In this document: positions 9,060 through 15,252 of the stretch, piece after piece
Position numbering within the stretch: the stretch's first letter is position 1
Layout: the number at the start of each line of letters is the position of its first letter
Origin: Phoronis ovalis
Lineage: Eukaryota > Phoronida > Phoronidae
Direction: 5' to 3'
Assembly (NCBI GenBank): GCA_028565635.1
Contig: JAOXYB010028401.1
Coordinates: 1 to 15,252, forward strand
Length of the DNA stretch: 15,252 nucleotides
Program-made: the position numbers and the translations under genes
Notes under the pieces: generated by a model
The model's database searches: none
Told to the model about the DNA's origin: nothing
The model's input: the letters and a program-made list of their open reading frames with translations, nothing else

Positions 9060-10873
9060 CATCTTACTTAGATTTAAAAGTGTTTTAACATAAGTACACA
9101 ATTATAAAATATTTTTAGCACACACGCTCACTTTCTCACTTGTTGTTATTCCCAGTCTGTAACAGTAGATCAAGAAGAGAGAATATTTTCAAATTTTCAA
9201 AAATTATACTTCAAGCAGAAGTTAAATCAGTACATATTGTACATGTATTTTAATGGTTGCTGTAAGTCTAGTATTTTAAATTAAAGCGAACAAACCGTAA
9301 TAGAAATCGGAGATTTTTATTGTTATGCTAATTATTAATTACTAATTATATTAATATAGCTAGATGACTTGATAATTAATGGTATTGCATGAATTTTAAT
9401 AGCAGCTGAGGTAAGCAAATGGTGACTGTTGTTTATTTGAAGGTAATTTTTGAGAAATTTCTACTGAGTACTCCTTCTCAAGTATAAGTAAATGAGTGTG
9501 TTTCATAGAAGGTGTTTTTATTACTTGTGTACTTTTAATCTACCTGAATACTATGACTTATCTATAAACTTTGACTAATGCATATGTTTACAAAAAAAAC
9601 TGTTACTAATTCTAATTATATAAATTATAGGTTATTTCAGGCCTCCGGGGGATATATGTGATAATTTAATATATCACGCAGTTTTAGTAGTAATAAAAAA
9701 AATGCTTGACAAAAGGCAAATAAATCAAAAGTTAAAGGATAATAAAATAGGTATACAGTATTATAAGAAATTATGAGTATTTTTACTAATTGCGTTTGTT
9801 ATGTACTGAGTATGATTATAACCATGTAAACGACAGATAGCGCCGCCGAGTAATACGATTTTTTTTCTCAATCTCCATCTACTATACATATTGAAACAGT
9901 AACTAAAAGACGATTATCTTTTTAATTACCGAAACTTTTAACGAGTAACGGAAATGAAAACATTTTGCCGCCATGAAAAATGGGATATTATTACATATAG
10001 TATATACTCATACATCTGTTTGTGTAAACTGACCTACGTTTGAGATAGCAACTTTGAGGCTGTACATTACGTTGATTTGTGTCGAACCTTTAGAGTCGCA
10101 TACACTATTGGTGTGTTTTTTGTCAAGTAGCTTCAGACTAATAAGCGAGAAGTGCTACCTAGTGGACAACCTGGAACTAATTTACTCACTCACTAAAAAA
10201 AAAAAAAGCAAACGCATCATCTTATTCAAAATGTTGGGTTTTCCATAATCAAAATGTTCACCCCCTTGGAGCTAGAAGGTCATCCTCGTGTTAAAATATT
10301 ACAAACATATTCAATAAATTTATCCTTATTTCTACCACTAATGGCACTGATTTATATTGATTTTTAAAATCAGCAACTGACAGCACGTTGTTAAAAAATA
10401 AATTCTATACATTAAATGCGGAACTTAATTTTGATGTGTAACATGATAAAAATCCATGTAACACAGAACATTTTAGCTTCTTTCGATATTAGTTTTATAG
10501 AGTGAACTTACCCAAGCTTAAGAGATAAACTTGTAATGTATAAACATTTACCCCCGCATTTACCATACCTGATGCATAATGTACATATCCAAGATTAACA
10601 AGAGCGCTTGTCCAAGATGCAAAAATGTTAACCATTTTTCTAATAAATTCCCAGCAGACGTATTTTTGAATAATCCCGTTGAGATTACTTCATTCTAATA
10701 TGGTGTACGTGGAATTGAACGCCGTCTATATACCGCAAGGTCTCAGGTGGCAGAAAATTAATTTAATATATAAAAGAATATTTTCCTTCTTTTTGAACAA
10801 TAAAGAGATCATTTATGAACAGCTTTTATAACTTCTAAATCTTTATAATGATTAAATTACCAATCTGTTTTAT

Positions 10874-10901
10874 TAGGATTACTGCTTTAACAGCAATCCT
10901 A
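10874..10901. repeat. Inverted repeat, 11-bp arms, 6-base loop
   Basis: TAGGATTACTG (10874–10884) pairs with CAGCAATCCTA (10891–10901), with one mismatch, around CTTTAA. It lies at the left border of the AGGTCA-bearing repeat and could be the end or tip of a small non-autonomous element; the matching second end was not found. Confidence 0.5.
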
Positions 10902-10930
10902 TTGGATTTGTACGTATTGTATTCTTTCTC

Positions 10931-11400
10931 TGTCCAATTTTCAGAAAATATCGTCAAGAACAGAGATAGGACTCTTGAGGTGTGACATTCCTGGGGTGGG
11001 TCATTGTTGACTTTGAGGTCAAAAGGTCATTTAAAATTCAAAGGTTAATTGTTCAAAACATCAAAATATATGATGCTTTCAAGTTACACAGAGGTCATTT
11101 TGATAACCTATGAGGATATGCAGGTGTCAAAAGGTCAGATTTATTTTTGTTTTTGCATGTTTTCAATTTGTCCAGAGAGGGAATATTCCGGCTTGAAGTT
11201 TGATTTATGACATCCCCAGGGTAGGGATAGTGGACCTCAAGGTTGCCAACTCATCTGGAGGTCAAAATTTCCAAATTGCGCGAAACTTTCAGAATTGAGG
11301 CTCTCCATTAAGTTATACCTTTGTGCAGTAGGTGGCATATGGTTTTATTTATAGTGATTGATGACATTATGATCCAAATTTCCTGCAACTGTTTTGAAAG
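10931..11400. repeat. Two diverged direct-repeat units with AGGTCA half-sites
   Basis: TGTCCA followed by TGACATTCCTGGGGTGGG (from 10931 and 10983) has a counterpart in TGTCCA and TGACATCCCCAGGGTAGGG (from 11169 and 11208), offset about 225–238 bp. Further along, CAAGTTACACAGAGGTCAT resembles AAGTTATACCTTTGTGCAGTAGGTGG. AGGTCA occurs at 11016, 11024, 11092, 11132 and 11259, all on the plus strand; the first two form a direct repeat with a 2-base spacer (11016–11029). It looks like an old tandem or dispersed repeat; binding by nuclear receptors is possible but untested. Confidence 0.4.
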
Positions 11401-11499
11401 ATGTTCGACTCACTTGTACACAAGAATGATTTTTTTTATAATTCATATAAACTGACATAAAGTCTTTTGTTCCATCACCAGTTGCTTTGTATTCAATTA

Positions 11500-11514
11500 T
11501 TGCCAGCGTGGCAA
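11500..11514. repeat. Perfect 6-bp inverted repeat
   Basis: TTGCCA and TGGCAA flank GCG in an AT-rich context. It may be a small hairpin; no function is inferred. Confidence 0.4.
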
Positions 11515-11586
11515 GGTGTAGTCACTCTGGGATTTATAACAAGAAAAAGCTTATAGTTTATTTTTCATAAGAGTATGATCACATTA

Positions 11587-11592
11587 TTTATT
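11587..11592 (-). terminator. Candidate EPG5 poly(A) signal AATAAA
   Basis: This is the first canonical AATAAA that I found on the minus strand after the EPG5 stop, about 560 bases downstream. An ATTAAA variant at 11824–11829, about 320 bases after the stop, is the alternative. Which one is used cannot be told from sequence. Confidence 0.35.
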
Positions 11593-12007
11593 CAAAAATC
11601 CAAATGAAACTCACACAATTCATGAATATGATACTGAAACTATTAGAAAATGTCCCATGTCCCTAACTATATAATTGATTTTAAAAAGTCTATGGAAAAG
11701 TGATAACTTCATTACCCTATTTTTGGCAGTTTCACTAACAATCAATTATTTAACGCACAGAAACTTTTAACATTATTATAATCTCCCATACGCTACAAAA
11801 AAAAAGTCCACTTTGTTTTCCTTTTTAATCATGTAATTCAAATATCCCGTGTTTGAGCCAGAAAAACCACCCGTAAATTAACAAAATCTCCCTAATAGTA
11901 TACAGTCCTGTTAAGATGCTTAACTTAGCCAATATACAATTTTTGGATCGTAACAACTGGATTCAGTGCCTAGAAATGCTACAGACAGTATCAACAGTAT
12001 CAAAAAT

Positions 12008-12081
12008 TTGCCCAAGGGCAACCTCCTACCACAGACATCCATCCATTCCCCAACAAGAGACAGCAGGCAATGCCTCAAGGC
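12008..12081. repeat. Cluster of three short palindromes in the presumed EPG5 3'UTR
   Basis: TTGCCC-AA-GGGCAA (12008–12021), AGGCA-A-TGCCT (12065–12075) and GCCT-CA-AGGC (12072–12081, overlapping the second) occur within 75 bases in a GC-richer patch (about 11965–12110) of the region just downstream of the EPG5 stop. They may form hairpins in the 3'UTR or mark a decayed insertion. Confidence 0.4.
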
Positions 12082-12148
12082 CACCTGTTGCTCCATAAAT
12101 GAACTCTATAAAACATCTTGGCAACTTGACAAGTATAACATTATTACA

Positions 12149-12476
12149 TTATAATTTCACAGTACAAAGATATTTGATTTCAGAGAAAAGCACCATTTTT
12201 AAATGACAGATTAATTGCTGCAAATCATTCAAGCAATGATTGGGATCACGAATAAAATTACACACAAAGTCAATGTGTTCATAAAATGCTTTGTATTCCT
12301 TTTTAGTCTTCAATGATTGAAGAGCTGACAATGCTTGCACTGTTCTGTGTGAAGGCTTTGGACCTCCTGTAGCACCAGTCACATGACCTGGAAACTGGGG
12401 TGTGATGCGAAGATTTATGGCATCAGGTAATTGGGCCATAACGAAAGTGCACAAACTTCGACACAGCAAACGGAAT
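12149..12476 (-). CDS. EPG5: EPG5 terminal exon
   Basis: After AATTACAG the single base A completes Arg (AG|A), then FRLLCRSLCTFVMAQLPDAI follows, continuing to TAA at 12151–12149. The final 60 residues contain QALSALQSLKTKKEYKAFYE, FIRDPNHCL and a hydrophobic end (KYLCTVKL). The codon often taken as a start here is an internal TTG, not an initiation site. Confidence 0.83.
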
Positions 12477-14904
12477 CTGTAATTGAATGAAATTTGTACT
12501 AAGAAATATCTTCGTAATTATGGATCAAATAACTATTAATATTAGAAATTGATTTCACTGTAGACTTTCCAAGTCTATTAAAGATTATCACCACACAGTC
12601 AGGAGCTTTTCTTAAAGTTCAACTACTCTGATAAGTTTTCAAAAATATAGTAACAGTATTAACATTTATTAAATCTGAGTGAGCCAAATCTACCAGGGAT
12701 CTACATTTATTTAACACATGTATCTCCAGTTTTATGCAGTTAAAGAAAGTTAATAGTAGAACACAAAAACAGTTTCATACAGTCCCAATAGAAAACCGCT
12801 GTTCTTCCTTGTAAGTGTAGGTCTTGACCAAATTAAAAAAATCTTCTAGTATTATTTGGGACACTGACCTTAGTGACAACTGAGATCTCCTTCCAAAACC
12901 AATTGCACCAAGTAATCCCGATGTAATCCTATCCTCACCAAGTTGATTTAATGCTGGTATAAACACATCTAAAGTCTCGTGCAGTCGCGGAATGCTACCT
13001 TGATATTGAACTTGTCGGAGGCATAATTCTCCAACCTTGAACCACCATAATAACAATTTTGCTTCGTCTTCAGCACTGTACAAAAACAATTGAAAAAAAT
13101 AAGCTGAAGTGCTTCTGACTTGTTAAATTTTTAAGATTGCCTTTGAAGAAAAAAATGCCAAGAACTAATTGCAAATAGAGAAAAATGCATTTAGACATTC
13201 AGTGTACATACATTACTTAACTATTACTTTAAAAGACTGCAATTATACTACAGCATCAAGTGGACATAATGAAAACTATACCTTGGCTTAACTCGCTGTG
13301 TCCATTCAACCAGAGTAACCAACTGCGCATTCTCATCTTGGATACTCTCACACAGCGACAATTGATGTAACACATACGCAAACAACATCAGATAACCACC
13401 TTGATTTAAACATTCAGCTATGAATTCAGTTCTGTTCGCTGTCACGTCAGGTATTTCTATAGCTGCTAAAATGCTACTCCAGCTGCCCTGTTGTGCCTCT
13501 GGACCTACAATACACAGGATCACAAACAAAGCGCCATTTGACAAAAACAACAGAAATGTCAACTCCACAAGCCAGAGTAGTTTTTGGATTCCCACTGCAT
13601 CTTCTTAAATTCATTAACAGATGATAGATCATTTTTGCAACATATTCATTCAAACTTTACTAGTACACCTTACTAAGCTAATACACAGTCCCTATGCTTC
13701 CTATAAAGTATGCAGCATTACACTGTGCTCACTTTAAAGGATACAGGATTATAGTTTTTTTACAAACTTACCAGAATTAAAGTAAGATTCGATACAACAT
13801 TCCGTGATTTGGACCATGTGTGGCAGTGTTGACAGAAGAGTTTTGCCACTGGCTGACAGTGTAGGCAGCAACAGTACACTACATGGCGATGATTCTAACC
13901 ACTGAATAAATGTTGTCAAGACAGCCGAGATTGTAACTTCATCATTTGCACAAGTGTTTAACAGATTGATAATAATGGATACCACTGCAACACAGTCGGC
14001 AAAATCGATTTGGGGTCCTGAAAGAACAAAGAAACATAACTTATAAATTGAAACAACAAAACAGATTCAGCTTTTGACAAATCATTACAATTTATGTTAC
14101 ATGAGATGTTTTTAAGAATTATTAGGAAATTTCCTCACCACTACAACAATCCCCATTTTATATTTGAAAGGACATGAGATGATTTTAAGAGTGATTAGCA
14201 AATTTCCTCACCACTACTATACACTGTTTCCGTATCTGTCATAAGGTTGCTTAGTGCTAACTTGATAGCACCAATGTTGACATTGTTTAGTTTAGTACAC
14301 TGACACAGTAGACTGATGTGGGTCTGAATGTATGTTCTTTGCTTCTGAAGTGTGTTATGATGCTGAGGGCAAGCACTGGCAGGAAGAAATGCAGCTGCCA
14401 CTCGCAGCAGTCTAAAAAATATAAGCAACATCATTCCGTGTAAATGTTCAGTTTATTTAAATGTTTACGATTCTAGGAACTAATATTTACTAAATACTCA
14501 AATTTAAGTGGTACTGTAAGTCAAAAAACAACAACAACTGGTTATGAAAATAAATCAATTTGTTTTTCTAATTTAAAAAAAAAGCAGACAGGGATACACA
14601 TAATATGTATCTGCACTTTTCAGTAATTATTTTAATGTGTTGTAAACATGCAACATTGTATGTTGGTAACTAAATATAACAAAATAAACTAAGTTACTAT
14701 TTAACTTTTCAAATCTTGTTTTAGTATATCATCTTACACAACTAACCTTAATGCTTGGGCACTAATTGCAGTCCTTTCAGCCAGAACACAACGCGGATCG
14801 CAGTTCATCAAAAATATCTCTGTTACTCCTCTATAACTTATGTCATCAAGAAAATGCCAGTAAAACTGTTCAGCATCCACCAGTAACTGTGACATTCCAT
14901 TATT
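12149..14904 (-). CDS. EPG5: EPG5 (ectopic P-granules 5 homologue), C-terminal 453 residues, partial gene of six exons
   Basis: Six minus-strand exons (14904–14747, 14411–14212, 14017–13772, 13504–13282, 13075–12869, 12476–12149) join with matching phases into 1362 bases, 453 codons plus TAA. Donors are GTTAGT, GTGAGG, GTAAGT, GTATAG and GTCAGT. I recognise the family from segments such as CDPRCVLAERTAISAQALRL, PSAEDEAKLLLWW, SGLLGAIGFGRRSQLSLRFR and FIRDPNHCL; no search could be run. In animals EPG5 is a Rab7 effector of about 2,500 residues on late endosomes and lysosomes. It binds LC3 and promotes SNARE-mediated fusion with autophagosomes; loss blocks autophagy, and human mutations cause Vici syndrome. 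The visible part is helical and ends the protein; the LC3-binding region would lie upstream, beyond the window edge. Another large helical-repeat protein is the alternative. Confidence 0.82.
12869..13075 (-). CDS. EPG5: EPG5 exon 5 of 6 in the window
   Basis: Its first base T completes Ser (AG|T) after TTTTTGTACAG; it ends CTAAG before GTCAGT, leaving two bases. It encodes SAEDEAKLLLWWFKVGELCL and the segment SGLLGAIGFGRRSQLSL, which I regard as the most diagnostic EPG5 stretch in the window. Confidence 0.85.
13282..13504 (-). CDS. EPG5: EPG5 exon 4 of 6 in the window
   Basis: It starts with GT after ATTGTAG, completing Gly (G|GT), and ends CCAAG before GTATAG, leaving two bases. The product runs GPEAQQGSWSSILAAIEIPDV to TLVEWTQRVKPS. 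It includes the patterns AECLNQGGYLMLFAYVLHQL and QDENAQLVTLVEW, typical of paired helices. Confidence 0.82.
13772..14017 (-). CDS. EPG5: EPG5 exon 3 of 6 in the window
   Basis: The exon begins with GA after CTTTCAG, completing a Gly codon (G|GA), and ends AATTCTG before a consensus GTAAGT donor, leaving one base. It encodes a mostly helical, leucine-rich segment (PQIDFADCVAVVSIIINLL, then FIQWLESSPCSVLLLPTL) ending CCIESYFNSG across the junction. Confidence 0.82.
14099..14217. repeat. Tandem duplication copying an EPG5 5' splice site into the intron
   Basis: The 46 bases at 14099–14144 and 14172–14217 agree at 42 positions, with a period of 73. The right copy spans the last six bases of EPG5 exon 2 and its GTGAGG donor. 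The left copy, inside the intron on the minus strand, carries the same GTAGTG|GTGAGGAAATTT context, so a complete second donor exists with GT at 14138–14137. Confidence 0.85.
14212..14411 (-). CDS. EPG5: EPG5 exon 2 of 6 in the window
   Basis: The single base A completes an Arg codon (AG|A) after a TTTTTTAG acceptor. The exon reads RLLRVAAAFLPASACPQHH and ends TATAGTAGTG before GTGAGG, leaving one base. The donor and its flank are duplicated 73 bp into the following intron (see the separate entry). Confidence 0.8.
14747..14904 (-). CDS. EPG5: EPG5 exon 1 of 6 in the window
   Basis: This exon starts in phase 0 after TTACAG (an acceptor with a weak pyrimidine tract) and ends GCA TTA AG before GTTAGT, leaving two bases. 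It encodes 52 complete codons, including an aromatic-rich stretch (QFYWHFLDDI) and CDPRCVLAERTAISAQAL. Its 5' edge is the least certain boundary of the gene because the previous exon lies outside the window. Confidence 0.75.
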
Positions 14905-15063
14905 CTGTAACAATTAAATTATGTGATACACAGTCATGTAAACATGCTAGTACAAAGAAAGAGATATTCGCTAGACTAGGAGAAGAGAGCAGGGATTGAA
15001 CAGTATAAGTGCAAAGATTTGTGAGCATTATTTTTTATTAGTAAGGCAACTAAAGGATACCCT

Positions 15064-15113
15064 CATATATATATATAATATACATATATATACGTACATA
15101 TATATACATAATT

Positions 15114-15154
<41 letters not shown>

Positions 15155-15252
15155 TTATATACATATACATATATTATATATATACACATATACACATATA
15201 CACACATATACACATAAACACATAATTATACACATATACACATATATATATA
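15064..15252. repeat. (TA/CA)-rich microsatellite in an EPG5 intron
   Basis: Alternating purine–pyrimidine sequence runs to the window edge. A TACATA hexamer repeat dominates around 15115–15155 and an ACACAT type around 15183–15245, between pure (TA)n blocks. It lies upstream of the first EPG5 exon seen and is therefore probably intronic. Any open frame through it is meaningless. Confidence 0.95.

Larger units (their letters stand above)
9060..12148. other. Convergent intergenic stretch between GPCR and EPG5
   Basis: No gene is supported. Possible poly(A) signals for the receptor transcript are ATTAAA at 9280–9285 and AATAAA at 9692–9697. The right part (roughly 11590–12148) is probably the EPG5 3'UTR on the minus strand. 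In between are a small hairpin at 9658–9677, a 13-base A run near 10195–10207, a hairpin at 10874–10901, and a diverged repeat with AGGTCA half-sites at 10931–11400. Confidence 0.55.

Noticed and set aside
10054-10248. Plus-strand ORF ending in a Lys-rich run
   Set aside because: The Lys run is the poly-A tract near 10195; no family features or gene context.
11916-12154. Two overlapping plus-strand ORFs of about 60 codons
   Set aside because: They lie antisense to the presumed EPG5 3'UTR, have no family features and no exon context; the open frames follow from the GC-richer, palindrome-rich patch.
14766-14999. Plus-strand ORF of 77 codons
   Set aside because: It is antisense to the EPG5 exon at 14747–14904 and is a shadow of it.
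14996-15217. Plus-strand ORF ending in Tyr/Ile/His repeats
   Set aside because: Its second half is only the translation of the TA/CA microsatellite.

Overview
The window looks like nuclear DNA from a non-vertebrate animal. It is strongly AT-rich. It holds a multi-exon gene with GT–AG introns of about 190–390 bp, a single-exon seven-transmembrane receptor, AATAAA/ATTAAA poly(A) signals, a long dinucleotide/hexanucleotide microsatellite, and long stretches of non-coding DNA with decayed repeats. I see no bacterial operons, Shine–Dalgarno sites, CRISPR arrays, tRNAs or rRNAs. The phylum cannot be fixed from the sequence alone; several repeat fragments have a marine-invertebrate look, but that is only an impression.

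Layout from left to right. Positions 1–700 are AT-rich with no gene. Positions 701–898 (minus) look like the 65-codon terminal exon of an unrecognised gene. Positions 1669–2016 (plus) look like the terminal exon of another unrecognised gene, with an acceptor directly before it and an AATAAA 215 bp after its stop. If both belong to spliced genes, the two transcription units overlap tail-to-tail on opposite strands. Positions 2240–8000 are mostly non-coding. They contain a 66-bp tandem duplication with a GNRA-type hairpin (4560–4691), one small possible ORF (5213–5359), several inverted repeats and a GC-rich block at 7505–7640.

Positions 8001–9059 (plus) encode an intronless 352-residue class A (rhodopsin-like) GPCR. 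The usual CWxP and NPxxY switches are altered and DRY is ERF. Positions 9060–12148 are again non-coding. They contain a hairpin, a diverged repeat with five same-strand AGGTCA half-sites (10931–11400), and the presumed 3'UTR of the next gene.

Positions 12149–14904 (minus) hold six consecutive coding exons that splice in phase into the C-terminal 453 residues of a protein I identify as EPG5, the Rab7 effector/tether for autophagosome–lysosome fusion. The rest of the gene lies beyond the right edge. Its upstream intron carries the (TA/CA)-rich microsatellite at 15064–15252. The GPCR and EPG5 are convergent and about 3.1 kb apart; nothing suggests that they work together.

I did not find a new multi-gene system. 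The best new observation is a 46-bp tandem duplication (42/46 identical) that has copied the 5' splice site of an EPG5 exon into the following intron. Use of the copy would add a premature stop.
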